Below, piece after piece: positions 1-8,262 of a stretch of 64,000 nucleotides of DNA. Source of the stretch: Enteroscipio rubneri (GTDB taxonomy: Bacteria > Actinomycetota > Coriobacteriia > Coriobacteriales > Eggerthellaceae); the NCBI RefSeq assembly GCF_002899715.1, contig NZ_PPEK01000010.1, forward strand, positions 43,451 through 107,450, given 5' to 3'. Position 1 is the stretch's first letter, and every line of letters begins with the position of its first letter. Both the position numbers and the translations under genes were made by a program. The notes beneath the pieces were generated by a model. That model did not search any database, was not told the origin of the DNA, and saw nothing but the letters and a program-made list of their open reading frames with translations.

Positions 1-893
1 CAGCGCAGGGCATGCGTCATCATGGCCATGTTGGCCAGCTTCACGCGGATAGCCTGGCGCTTGATGATCGGCTTGCCGAAGGTCACGCGAGCACGGGCAC
101 GAGCGATGCTGATCTCGAGCATGCGCTGGCACATACCGAGGTTGGAGTCGGCGATGTGCACGCGGGAGATGGCGAGGGAGTGCATAGCCACTTCCATGCC
201 CTGGCCCTCTTTACCGAGGAGGTACTTCGGGGACAGCGTGACGTTGGTCATCTTGAAGCCTGCATGGCCAGCGCCGCGGCAGCCCATCATGTGGGGCATC
301 GGCACGAGTTCGAAGCCGGGGGCATCCATCGGCACGAAGAAGGCGGACAGACGCTCGTCGCCGGTCTTCTCGGGATCGGTCACAGCGATGACGTACGCGA
401 ACTGAGCAACGTCGGTGTGGGAGATGAGCCACTTCTCGCCGTTGATGACGTAGTCGCCATTCTCATTCTTGATAGCCGTGGTGTGCAGGTCGGCGCCAGT
501 GCCGCCGGTCTGCTCGGTCAGCGCGAAGACCGTGAAGATGGTCTTGTCGGCGAACTTGTCCATGTACTCGGCCTTGAGCTCAGGGCAGCCGTAGTCGTCG
601 AGGATGCGCCAGTTCAGGTCGGCCGCGTAGTGCAGGTGCATGCGCATGCCGCCGGGGCCACGGGAGAACTCCTCCTGAACCTGCAGGATCTCACGCTCGG
701 ACAGGCCCCATCCGCCGTACTCCTCGGGAAGAGCGTAACGGTACAGGTTGTTCTCGATGCAGAGATCGATGAACTCCTGCGGGAACTTGTTCGTAACCTC
801 GACTTCCTTCTGCATCTCCTCGAAGGGACCTTCGGCGAGCGCGCGGACAGTCTTCAGATAGTCGCGAAACTCCTCTTTGGATAACTTGCTCAT
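1..893 (-). CDS. Acyl-CoA dehydrogenase, 3' end cut by the window edge
   Basis: The first 297 residues of an acyl-CoA dehydrogenase (flavoenzyme that oxidises or, in anaerobes with ETF, reduces the alpha-beta bond of an acyl-CoA). Translation starts MSKLSKEEFRDYLKTV and runs in frame off the left edge. The family pattern is clear: a helical N-terminal domain with LPEEYGGWG near residue 55, the FAD/substrate segment FALTEQTGGTGAD near 125, NGEKWLISH near 150 and the start of the C-terminal helical domain with VTFGKPIIKRQA near 275. The catalytic base lies in the missing part. ATG at 893 is preceded by AAAGGAGG. It is divergent from a second acyl-CoA dehydrogenase, and both probably use the ETF encoded downstream of that gene. 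The family is certain and the substrate unknown. Confidence 0.95.
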   Translation of the reverse strand, partial: MSKLSKEEFRDYLKTVRALAEGPFEEMQKEVEVTNKFPQEFIDLCIENNLYRYALPEEYGGWGLSEREILQVQEEFSRGPGGMRMHLHYAADLNWRILDDYGCPELKAEYMDKFADKTIFTVFALTEQTGGTGADLHTTAIKNENGDYVINGEKWLISHTDVAQFAYVIAVTDPEKTGDERLSAFFVPMDAPGFELVPMPHMMGCRGAGHAGFKMTNVTLSPKYLLGKEGQGMEVAMHSLAISRVHIADSNLGMCQRMLEISIARARARVTFGKPIIKRQAIRVKLANMAMMTHALR

Positions 894-1388
894 TCATCCT
901 CCTTTATGTCGGACCCCGACAGATGATTTGGGCCGTACCGCCTACCATCGGCAGCACTCGTAACCCGTCTGTTCGCATTTTGCACCCTAATCGTATAATT
1001 TGTCCAATAGGAAATCATCGTCATTTTTTTCGGATTGCATAGTTTATTCCTATGGGTCGATGGTGCGAGGTGGCGAGAGCCCGTGTGCGGCCACGGTGGA
1101 TAACGCGTTGCAGAAACCTATATAATACCTGTTCAATACAATTTTTATCAGTGGTTTTCTGCTTTGGTCGAACTACGCTTCGCCGCGTCATCGATAGCGC
1201 CAGCCTATGAGTCGGACGTTGATTGGCCGAAAAGAACCTATTGGACATGATGGCGATTATGGGTGCAAACTTACGATAGCAATACTCATATTCGCGTATC
1301 TATGCGCGGATGGAGAGAGCGACGAGACGAAACCGGCGCTGGGGCGTAGGAAGCGTCCTGCAGCCGGGCCAAGGAAGGAGCAGGCAGC
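894..1388. promoter_or_regulatory. Divergent promoter region between two acyl-CoA dehydrogenases
   Basis: This 495-bp gap has no credible gene. It is AT-richer than its surroundings and holds an 11-bp motif CCTATTGGACA twice in opposite orientation: on the minus strand at 1001-1011 and on the plus strand at 1237-1247, so each copy points toward one of the two flanking genes. A perfect TATAAT lies at 1121-1126 with no convincing -35, as expected of an activated promoter. A small hairpin GTCGG-ACC-CCGAC (908-920) sits just before the left gene's ribosome binding site. A LysR regulator at 4595 is a natural candidate to act here, but that is inference. Confidence 0.55.
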
Positions 1389-2543
1389 ATGGATTTTAGC
1401 CTAACCGACGAGCAGCAGCTACTCGTGGAGTCCCTGCAGGAGTACGCTGAGCGCTACTTCGACGATCAGTCCGTTATGGACATGTACGAGGCGCACCAAG
1501 TGCCCGCCGAGGCTCAGGACGCCTACCGCGACGCCGGGTTCCCGTTCATGGGCCTTCCCGAAGAGGTCGGCGGCATCCCCACCGACCACGTGACGCTCGG
1601 TCTGATGACCGAGAAGCTCTACGAGTTTACCGGCGCCATGACTCCGTTCATGACCGGCATGCTTGCCTGCGCGGACCTCGCCGAGTTCGGCACCCCCGAG
1701 CAGGCCGCCGTCATCATGGAGGAGTATGAGAAGTCCGGCCAGTCCGTCGCCGCTCTCTGCCTTTCCGAGCCCGCTGCCGGCTCCGACAACATGGGCATGA
1801 CCTGCGTCACGAAGAAGCAGGCCGACGGCTCCTTTATCCTGAGCGGGCAGAAGACCTGGGTGACCAACGGCGCCGACGTTCCCTATCTCATCGTCATCGC
1901 CAAGGACGAGGACGCGTCTCGCGACAATACCAAGATGTCCCTGTGGCTTGTCAAGCGCGAGACCCCCGGTATTTCCACCGCACATCTCACCAAGATCGGC
2001 CAGCACACCGTGCCGTTCGTAGAAGTGTACTTCGACGACGTCGTGGTCACCGAAGACCAGCGCATCGGCGAAGCTGGCGCTGGCTGGCTTCTGCTCATGA
2101 AGAACTTCGAGTTCGAGCGTTGCCTGGTCGTTGCCCAGGGCCTCGGCCTGGCGCAGGCCGCTCAAAACGATGCGGTCAAGTACGCCAAGGAGCGCATCGC
2201 CTTCAACAAGCCGATCATCACGAATCCCCGCGTTCAGGATCTGATCGAGGAGAACGAGATCATCCTGCAGCAGACCCGTCATTGGCTGTACTACTGCCTC
2301 TGGAAGCTCGACCAGGGCGAGTCCATCAACGCGGACATCGCAATGCTGAAGTCTTGGGGGACCCGCGCGCATGTCCAGCTCGCCGACAACGCGATCGAGA
2401 TCTTCGGCGGCCTCGGCTACACCGAAGAGGTTCGCGTCGGCCGCATTTGGCGCGACTTGCGCGGCAACATGCTCGCCGGCGGTACCTGCGAGGTCATGGA
2501 CTATATCGCGGGCCGCGCCATCCCGAAGTGGTACGCCGACTAA
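1389..2543 (+). CDS. Acyl-CoA dehydrogenase (CaiA-like)
   Basis: A complete 384-residue acyl-CoA dehydrogenase. The N-terminus MDFSLTDEQQLLVESL is typical of the CaiA (crotonobetainyl-CoA reductase) branch. Landmarks in order are GLPEEVGGIP near 56, the flavin segment LCLSEPAAGSDNMG near 125, SGQKTWVTNG near 150, the helix with AFNKPIITNPRVQDL near 270 and IFGGLGYTEE near 340. ATG at 1389 follows AAGGAG. It is the first gene of a probable operon with ETF beta and alpha, its electron-transfer partner, which suggests an acyl-CoA reductase or dehydrogenase module. The physiological acyl-CoA is not visible from sequence, and carnitine metabolism is not implied because no caiD or caiT is present. 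Confidence 0.95.
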   Translation: MDFSLTDEQQLLVESLQEYAERYFDDQSVMDMYEAHQVPAEAQDAYRDAGFPFMGLPEEVGGIPTDHVTLGLMTEKLYEFTGAMTPFMTGMLACADLAEFGTPEQAAVIMEEYEKSGQSVAALCLSEPAAGSDNMGMTCVTKKQADGSFILSGQKTWVTNGADVPYLIVIAKDEDASRDNTKMSLWLVKRETPGISTAHLTKIGQHTVPFVEVYFDDVVVTEDQRIGEAGAGWLLLMKNFEFERCLVVAQGLGLAQAAQNDAVKYAKERIAFNKPIITNPRVQDLIEENEIILQQTRHWLYYCLWKLDQGESINADIAMLKSWGTRAHVQLADNAIEIFGGLGYTEEVRVGRIWRDLRGNMLAGGTCEVMDYIAGRAIPKWYAD

Positions 2544-2558
2544 CCTTTGCTCCATTCG

Positions 2559-2602
2559 CCCATGCCGCTCGCCCGCTGCCAAAAGTGGACGGGCGGCATG
2601 GG
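2559..2602 (+). terminator. Intercistronic hairpin after the acyl-CoA dehydrogenase
   Basis: CCCATGCC (2559-2566) pairs with GGCATGGG (2595-2602), with further GC pairing inside. It lies 15 bp after the stop codon and 84 bp before fixA. There is no T-run, so it is more likely an mRNA-stabilising or attenuating structure than a full terminator. Confidence 0.45.
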
Positions 2603-2686
2603 TGTTGCCAGGACCTCTCTTGTCGTACAATGGGCGAGGAGGCACAATCAAGCAAGTCCGGTACATCGACCAGAAAGGACACGACC

Positions 2687-3457
2687 ATGAACATTGCTGT
2701 AGCGGTGAAAGTGGTGCCTGACGATCAGGACATCACCGTCGCCCCCGATCGGTCTCTCGACAGCTCGAAGGCGCATCAGATTGCGAGCGAGTACGATCTT
2801 AACGCCATCGAGGCAGCGGCCCAGCTGGCCGAGGCCGAAGGTGCGCGACTCGTCGCCATCAGCGCGAGCAACGCCAAGGCCGGCGACATGAAGGTGCGCA
2901 AGAGCATCCTCTCCCGCGGCCCTGAGGAGCTCCTCATGATCGCCGACGACGCCTATGCGTTCGCCGATTCCCGCACCACCGCCAAGGCCCTTGCCAAGCT
3001 CGTGGGCGACGTCGAAGGCGGCGTTGACCTCGTTGTGTGCGGCGACGGCTCGGCCGACATGTATGCAGGCCAGGTGAACGTGCAGCTGGCCTCGGTGCTT
3101 GGTGTGCCTTGCATCAACTCCGTCACCGCCATGCGCATGGAGAACGGTGCGCTCGTCGTCGAGCGCACGCTCGACGACGTGGTCGAGGAGATCGAAGTCG
3201 CGCTTCCCGCCGTCGTCGGCGTCTCTCCCGACATCGCTCTGCCCCGCATCGCCGGCATGCGCGAGATTCTTGCCGCCGGCAAGAAGCCTGCGACGGTCAA
3301 CGACGCAGCTGCGGCCGGCGTGGACACGAACGGCACCGTGGAGATCGACAGCGTTGTCGCTCCTGAGCTTGCTGACCGCAAGCGCGAGATATTCGACACA
3401 AAGAACGACGGCGATCTCGACGCGTTCATCGACGCGGTCGCTGGCGTCATTCGATAG
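2687..3457 (+). CDS. fixA: Electron transfer flavoprotein beta subunit (FixA/EtfB)
   Basis: A 256-residue ETF beta subunit starting MNIAVAVKVVPDDQDITV. It shows the alpha/beta ETF fold, with LVVCGDGSADMYAGQVNVQLA near 120 (nucleotide-binding region) and PAVVGVSPDIALPRIAGMRE near 180. With the alpha subunit it shuttles electrons to or from the neighbouring acyl-CoA dehydrogenases in the cytoplasm. ATG at 2687 is chosen because AAAGGA lies 7 bases upstream. FixAB-type ETFs in anaerobes can be bifurcating, but I cannot establish that here. It is followed after 30 bp by fixB. Confidence 0.95.
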   Translation: MNIAVAVKVVPDDQDITVAPDRSLDSSKAHQIASEYDLNAIEAAAQLAEAEGARLVAISASNAKAGDMKVRKSILSRGPEELLMIADDAYAFADSRTTAKALAKLVGDVEGGVDLVVCGDGSADMYAGQVNVQLASVLGVPCINSVTAMRMENGALVVERTLDDVVEEIEVALPAVVGVSPDIALPRIAGMREILAAGKKPATVNDAAAAGVDTNGTVEIDSVVAPELADRKREIFDTKNDGDLDAFIDAVAGVIR

Positions 3458-3487
3458 GCCAACGAGGACCAGAAAGGGCGCATCATT

Positions 3488-4378
3488 ATGAAAGCATTTG
3501 TCATTGCAGAAGCGGCCGAAGCGCAGAAGGATCTGTGCGCGGGTGCCCGCACGCTCGCCGACGAGGTCGTGCTCGTCTCCATCGGCGACGCTCCTCAGAC
3601 CGGCGTTGCCGATAAGGCCTACCACATCGCTCTTCCCGAGGGCGAGCTGTACGAGAACGCCACGGATACCGTCATCGCACTGTTCGACGAGGTCGCTCCC
3701 GAGATCGTGCTCGTCGAGACCACCCCGCGCCTGAAGATCGTCGGCGGCCGCCTTGCCGCCCATGCCGACACGAGCGTGATCAACGACGTCGCCGCCTTCG
3801 ACGGCGACGCAGCCGAGAGCCTGTACTTCGGCGGCTTGGCCACCATGAAGCGCCGTCCCGCCGGCTCCGTGCGCATCTACTCCACGAACGGCTCTATGTT
3901 CTCCGAGGCCGAAGCTTCGGGTACCGACGCGGTCGAAGAGCGTGAGTTTGTTCCGGCTTCCAACCCGCTCAAGCTGCGCGGCAAGCGCGAGGTTGTGCAG
4001 GAGGGTGCCGATATCGGACGTGCGCCCATCGTCGTGGGCGCCGGCCGCGGCTTCGCCAAGGAAGAGGACCTCGATCTGGCCCGTTCGCTGGCCGCCGCCG
4101 TGCGCGGCGAGATTGCCTGCTCCCGTCCCATCGCCGAGAACGAGAAGTGGCTCCCCAAGAGCCTTTACATTGGCGTGTCCGGCCGTGTGATTTCCCCCAA
4201 GGTGTACTTTGCCGTGGGCATCTCCGGCCAGATGCAGCACATGGTGGGCGTGACCGGAGCCGACACGATTATCGCCATCAACAAGGACGCGAACGCCCCC
4301 GTCTTCAAGCAGGCCGACTATGGCCTGGTGGCCGACCTGCAGGAAGTCCTGCCGGTTCTCACCGAGAAGCTGGCGTAA
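3488..4378 (+). CDS. fixB: Electron transfer flavoprotein alpha subunit (FixB/EtfA)
   Basis: A 296-residue ETF alpha subunit. The N-terminal domain (1-160) is the divergent part. The C-terminal FAD-binding domain is well kept: VVGAGRGFAKEEDLDLARSLA near 183, CSRPIAENEKWLP near 210, IGVSGRVISPKVYFAVGISG near 230 and MVGVTGADTIIAINKDANAPVF near 255, ending with DYGLVADLQEVLPVLTEKL. It forms a heterodimer with FixA. Start ATG at 3488 follows AAAGGG. It is the last gene of the acyl-CoA dehydrogenase-ETF unit and is followed by a strong terminator. Confidence 0.96.
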   Translation: MKAFVIAEAAEAQKDLCAGARTLADEVVLVSIGDAPQTGVADKAYHIALPEGELYENATDTVIALFDEVAPEIVLVETTPRLKIVGGRLAAHADTSVINDVAAFDGDAAESLYFGGLATMKRRPAGSVRIYSTNGSMFSEAEASGTDAVEEREFVPASNPLKLRGKREVVQEGADIGRAPIVVGAGRGFAKEEDLDLARSLAAAVRGEIACSRPIAENEKWLPKSLYIGVSGRVISPKVYFAVGISGQMQHMVGVTGADTIIAINKDANAPVFKQADYGLVADLQEVLPVLTEKLA

Positions 4379-4411
4379 GCGCAGAGCGCTGGGTTCCAAT
4401 CCAAGATTCGA

Positions 4412-4437
4412 AGAAGCGCGCCTTCGGGCGCGCTTCT
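4412..4437 (+). terminator. Rho-independent terminator after fixB
   Basis: A perfect 11-bp stem, AGAAGCGCGCC (4412-4422) with GGCGCGCTTCT (4427-4437), closed by a TTCG tetraloop and followed by TTC. It lies 34 bp after the fixB stop. Confidence 0.85.
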
Positions 4438-4594
4438 TTCATGTCCAGCTTCATACGGGTTGCGGTTCGAGCTTCTACGCTGCGCAGAAGCTTCTCGACC
4501 AATTTTCACATTTGTACGGTTTTGCCTAACGGCGTAGACCATCCTCACCCCTATAATGTATGCGGGCGTTCTGACGTTTGCCGAGGAGGGGTTG

Positions 4595-5527
4595 ATGAAT
4601 CTTTCGCAGCTGTACTACTTTAAAAAGCTCGCCGAGCTCCAGCACTATGCCAAGGCTGCCAAAGAGCTCTACATCACCCAGCCCTCCCTTTCAAACGCCA
4701 TCAGCTCGCTTGAGAACGAACTCGGCGTGTCCTTGTTTCAGAAGACGGGACGCAATATCCACCTTACGAAATACGGCGTGGAATTCCTCGATTATGTGAC
4801 GGCCGGCCTCGAACAGATAGACAAAGGCGTGGCCATGATGAAGAGCTACACGGGCTGCGGGGACGGGGGCAAGATTGACCTCGGATGCATCATCACCGTG
4901 CAGACCAACTACATCCCAAAGCTGATCAGCAACTACAAGGCAACGATCAGCTCGGACGTACAATTCACGGTACGGGAAGATGCATCGGCATCGCTCATCG
5001 GGGATCTCAAGCGCGGCCTTTACGACGTGGTGTTCTGCGCTCACGGCGAGACTGATCCGGACATATGGTATACGCCTGTGCTCACCCAGAGGCTCGTCGT
5101 AGCCATGAGCTCCGACTGTCCGCTTGCCTCGAAGGAGTTTCTTGTTCCCGAGGATCTGGCCGACCAGCGTCTCATCACCTACAGCGATGCCATCCCCATC
5201 GGCAAAGCCGTGAAAAAGATGTTAGATGATCGCGGTATGAGTCACGCTGAGTACGCGTATCAGGACGAGACGATTTTGGCGGGCTTTGCCGTGAACGGCG
5301 TCGAGGTGGCGCTCATGCTGGACACGTTCTTCCTCCGCAGCGTCGAGAACGCCGAAGTTCGCCCCCTCTACAACAATGCAGACGAACGCAAAGGTTTCTA
5401 TCATCGGATATACCTGGGATACAGCACGAAGAACTACCATCCATACTGCGTCGACCATTTCATCCAATACGTGACCAACGAGAAGCAGCTACCCGCATCC
5501 GACGAGGGCGCTATCTACATCGACTAG
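4595..5527 (+). CDS. LysR-family transcriptional regulator
   Basis: A 310-residue LysR regulator. The winged helix-turn-helix is at 1-60 (MNLSQLYYFKKLAELQHYAK, then ITQPSLSNAISSLENELG) and the periplasmic-binding-like effector domain follows from about 90. ATG at 4595 is chosen over an in-frame ATG at 4556 because GAGGAGG precedes it and it matches the family N-terminus. It is the same length as, and closely similar in its N-terminus to, the LysR at 44451-45383, which sits beside the CoA-transferase/SDR cluster. It probably controls the adjacent acyl-CoA dehydrogenase/ETF genes. A TATAAT box lies at 4552-4557. Confidence 0.93.
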   Translation: MNLSQLYYFKKLAELQHYAKAAKELYITQPSLSNAISSLENELGVSLFQKTGRNIHLTKYGVEFLDYVTAGLEQIDKGVAMMKSYTGCGDGGKIDLGCIITVQTNYIPKLISNYKATISSDVQFTVREDASASLIGDLKRGLYDVVFCAHGETDPDIWYTPVLTQRLVVAMSSDCPLASKEFLVPEDLADQRLITYSDAIPIGKAVKKMLDDRGMSHAEYAYQDETILAGFAVNGVEVALMLDTFFLRSVENAEVRPLYNNADERKGFYHRIYLGYSTKNYHPYCVDHFIQYVTNEKQLPASDEGAIYID

Positions 5528-5641
5528 GCTTGCCGCAATCGTCTGTTCGGCGACGCTCCGAAGGGCTGCTGCGTTCGCATGAACCTTGCGCATACGGTGC
5601 GCCGAAGCTCGAACGCAAACTGTATTGTCGTTGGCATGGAT

Positions 5642-5659
5642 GAACGGCGTCAGCCGTTC
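5642..5659. terminator. Hairpin between convergent genes
   Basis: GAACGGC (5642-5648), loop GTCA, GCCGTTC (5653-5659), located between the 3' ends of the LysR gene and the solute-binding lipoprotein gene. A second 9-bp inverted repeat, GAACCCCTA (5667-5675) and TAGGGGTTC (5712-5720), follows. There are no clear T-runs. Confidence 0.4.
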
Positions 5660-5745
5660 CATGAAAGAACCCCTAAAGTCACAACCGGCCTTATTGAAAC
5701 CAGTCCGAATGTAGGGGTTCGCCCCAGCGAGGGATCTTTTCGATC

Positions 5746-6759
5746 TCAGACGGTAAGTTCTTCGAGCGAGACGGCGTTAGAAGCCGGTCCTCTTTCTCCT
5801 GACACAGGTTCCGTGGGCGCCTCCTCGCCAGATTCGCCAGTATCTCCGTCGGATGACTCGCCTTCGTCGGTTCCCTCCTCGGCTCCCTCGTCGGAGGTTT
5901 TCGAAGCTGCCGGGGTGGTTGCGCCCGCCGTGAGGGGCAGCGTCGAAAGATCCAGCGTCGTGCCTAGCCATTTCGTCTCAATGAGCGAGACGACGCCATT
6001 GCCGGAAAGCGCCGCAAGCGCATCGGAAATGGCCTGCTTGAGATCGGAATTCGTGTCGAGCACGCCAATGCAATACCCGCTCGGCTGCTGCATAAGCGCC
6101 ACGATCTGCACCTCGTCGTCGGCGGTGTGCGCCGCATACGTGCCGATGATGGCATCCGAAGCGACATACTGGACCTGACCCGATTCAAGCGAGGAGAACG
6201 CGCTCTGCAGATCGCTCGTCGTCACGATGTTTCCCTGATCGAACTCGTTCGTGACAGCCCAGGCGCTCTTCGAAGACACCTGCGCGGCAATCGATGGCTG
6301 CGACTCGTTTGTGGGCACCGTTGTGTTTCCCGGCGTCGAGAACAGGACGATCGCTGTGGGCAGATAGGTGTCGGACATCCAGAACGACGCATCCGTACCA
6401 GACTTGTCGACACCCATGACGATATCCACCGTCCCCCCGTCAAGCGCCGCTTGGGCATCGGTGCCGACATCCACGAGCTCAAGCTTCAGCCCGAAGCTAT
6501 CGGCGAGGTACGCAGCAATATCGACGTCGAGGCCCACAATGTTCTGCGACGAGGTGGACACGCCGGCAAGCGGTTGGTTCTGGGTGTTGACGCCGACGCG
6601 CAGAACGCCGTCTTTGCCAATAGCTGGCGACGCGAGCGTAGGCGACTTCTCCGGCGGCGTGTACTCCTCCTGCGATGCACAGCCCGCCATGACGGCGAGC
6701 AGGCATGCGACGCACGCGACCGCCAGGCAGCGGGTCGCAAGCTTGGTAAAGCGCTTCAT
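5746..6759 (-). CDS. Family 3 solute-binding lipoprotein (amino-acid type)
   Basis: A 337-residue extracellular solute-binding protein. The N-terminus MKRFTKLATRCLAVACVACL ends in the lipobox LAVMAGC, so it is a lipoprotein with Cys 27 as the lipidated residue. The type 3 periplasmic-binding fold follows: GVLRVGVNTQNQPLAG near 50, GLDVDIAAYLADSFGLKLELV near 76 and DIVMGVDKSG near 112. The last 50 residues are Ser/Glu/Gly-rich and look like a disordered tail, which is unusual. No ABC permease or ATPase is adjacent, so either the transporter is elsewhere or the protein acts as a sensor. GGAGG precedes ATG 6759. Confidence 0.9.
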   Translation of the reverse strand: MKRFTKLATRCLAVACVACLLAVMAGCASQEEYTPPEKSPTLASPAIGKDGVLRVGVNTQNQPLAGVSTSSQNIVGLDVDIAAYLADSFGLKLELVDVGTDAQAALDGGTVDIVMGVDKSGTDASFWMSDTYLPTAIVLFSTPGNTTVPTNESQPSIAAQVSSKSAWAVTNEFDQGNIVTTSDLQSAFSSLESGQVQYVASDAIIGTYAAHTADDEVQIVALMQQPSGYCIGVLDTNSDLKQAISDALAALSGNGVVSLIETKWLGTTLDLSTLPLTAGATTPAASKTSDEGAEEGTDEGESSDGDTGESGEEAPTEPVSGERGPASNAVSLEELTV

Positions 6760-7386
6760 ATGCGATGAGCCTCCATCTGATTGCTTCTCATAACGCCTCT
6801 TCCGACTGACCTAGTCTTTGCCCCCACACTCGCGCACCGGGGTCGAGCTTGCACCCGGTACCCTCTCGTCCGGCGCAGCCATGTGCCGCGCAAGGTAGCG
6901 GACGGTGCGACTTACCTCTAGGATGCGCCATGATCGTCGCGCTGAAAAGCGCGGCTTACGTGGGTCCTTTCGACCGCATCTGCCGTGGACTGAGGTTGTG
7001 AAACCCGCAACTACAGACTCGAAAGAAGCGACAAACAGTGTAGCAGATCATGAAAAGCCCCGGAACAAGGCGCGCATAATATGCGGAATCGACGGCATGC
7101 TCCGCGGCATCGACGGCATGCGAGAAGTAGAGAAAACGGTTTGGAATGCAAAGCCGAATACGACGATTGGCGATCGAGCTCGTCCGGACGGAGATTCGAC
7201 CGGCACGACGCGCGCGCCGAAACGAGGTGGAGTCGATGCGATACTCGTGCTGGAACGACGTTGGAATGCCGCTCGGTCGGAGCTTACTCGGCAGCACGGC
7301 GGTCGTTGGTTTCCATCGGGTGGGCATCGGCTCGCGCTCGACCGACGGCAAGGTTTCCGCTGGAGGGCCCATGGTAGGCTCGATCC
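6760..7386. other. Gene-free intergenic region with short repeats
   Basis: I see no convincing gene in 627 bp. The overlapping open frames lack ribosome sites and recognisable content. Local features are a hairpin CGCGCT-GAAA-AGCGCG (6938-6953) and two near-identical 18-bp direct repeats of GCGGAATCGACGGCATGC type (7083-7100 and 7104-7121, one difference). Confidence 0.4.
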
Positions 7387-8232
7387 ATGGAGCATCAGAC
7401 TGTCACAACGCAGCGCGTCCCCTGCAATGCCTATCGAAGCGAGCCTCGCGGCCCGCGGAAACGAGCACGGGATAGCGGAGGTGCCGGATGCTGGGAGCGC
7501 GCTTTCGAACGTGCGCTTGCTTACGGGGAAGCTGCGGGCACCGCCCTGGCCGAAACGCTTTGGCCCACGCGCTGCGCGATTTGCGACACGCCGGGCGAGG
7601 CAGTCTGCCAAGCATGCCTTCGATCCCTCCCCTACCTTGACTGGTGGCGCGCATGTCCTCGCTGCGGGGCGCCGTTCGGGCGCGTGCAGTGCAGCGAATG
7701 CAACCCTGTGACGATGGCCGCTCTGGATCGGCACGAGCTTCCGTTCGATGCATGCGCGAGCGCCGTTGTGTACAATGACGCGACCGCACGCATCGTGCGC
7801 GCATGGAAGGATGCAGGAGAGCGCAGGCTCGTCGAAACCTTGGCCGACCTCATGGCCTCGGTCACGGCGCCATCCTGGCGCGCCGAGCGGCCGACAATCG
7901 TTCCCGTGCCAGCGACGGCTGCGGCGCTGCGCAGGCGAGGCTTCGATCATGGAGCGGACCTCGCCCGCGCACTAGCCGAGCGCCTAAGCCTTGACGAGAT
8001 TCCGCTGCTGGCTCGACCTCGCTCCTTCGACCAGCGCTCATTGGCGCGAAGCGGGCGCATTAAAAACATGGAGAACCGCTTCAAACCCCTTCCAGGGGCA
8101 CGCGCGCCGGCATCTGTTTTGATCGTGGACGATGTCTATACGACCGGCGCGACACTGTTCGCCGCCTCGGAAGCCGCACGGGCTGCGGGCGCGCGGCAGG
8201 TACGCTGCGTCACGTTTGCCCGCGTATGGTAA
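7387..8232 (+). CDS. comF: ComF-family phosphoribosyltransferase-like protein
   Basis: A 281-residue ComF/GntX-type protein. An N-terminal zinc-ribbon carries four CxxC-like pairs (CAIC, CQAC near 65-76, then CPRC and CSEC near 92-105). The C-terminal phosphoribosyltransferase fold has PVPATAAALRRRGFDHGADLA near 180 and the PRPP motif VLIVDDVYTTGAT near 250. In other bacteria ComF supports DNA uptake and replication restart, and no other competence gene is seen here. The first 50 residues are Arg-rich and poorly conserved and the upstream ribosome site is weak, so the true start may lie further in. Confidence 0.88.
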   Translation: MEHQTVTTQRVPCNAYRSEPRGPRKRARDSGGAGCWERAFERALAYGEAAGTALAETLWPTRCAICDTPGEAVCQACLRSLPYLDWWRACPRCGAPFGRVQCSECNPVTMAALDRHELPFDACASAVVYNDATARIVRAWKDAGERRLVETLADLMASVTAPSWRAERPTIVPVPATAAALRRRGFDHGADLARALAERLSLDEIPLLARPRSFDQRSLARSGRIKNMENRFKPLPGARAPASVLIVDDVYTTGATLFAASEAARAAGARQVRCVTFARVW

Positions 8233-8262
8233 AGCTACCGATGCCCGGTGTACGAAAAAAAG

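Noticed and set aside
2648..4399. A 583-codon minus-strand frame across fixA and fixB
   Set aside because: The ETF genes on the plus strand are unmistakable, so the opposite frame is a composition artefact.
6905..7711. Long plus-strand frame before and into comF
   Set aside because: No ribosome site or known motif, strongly basic composition, and it overlaps the real comF frame.
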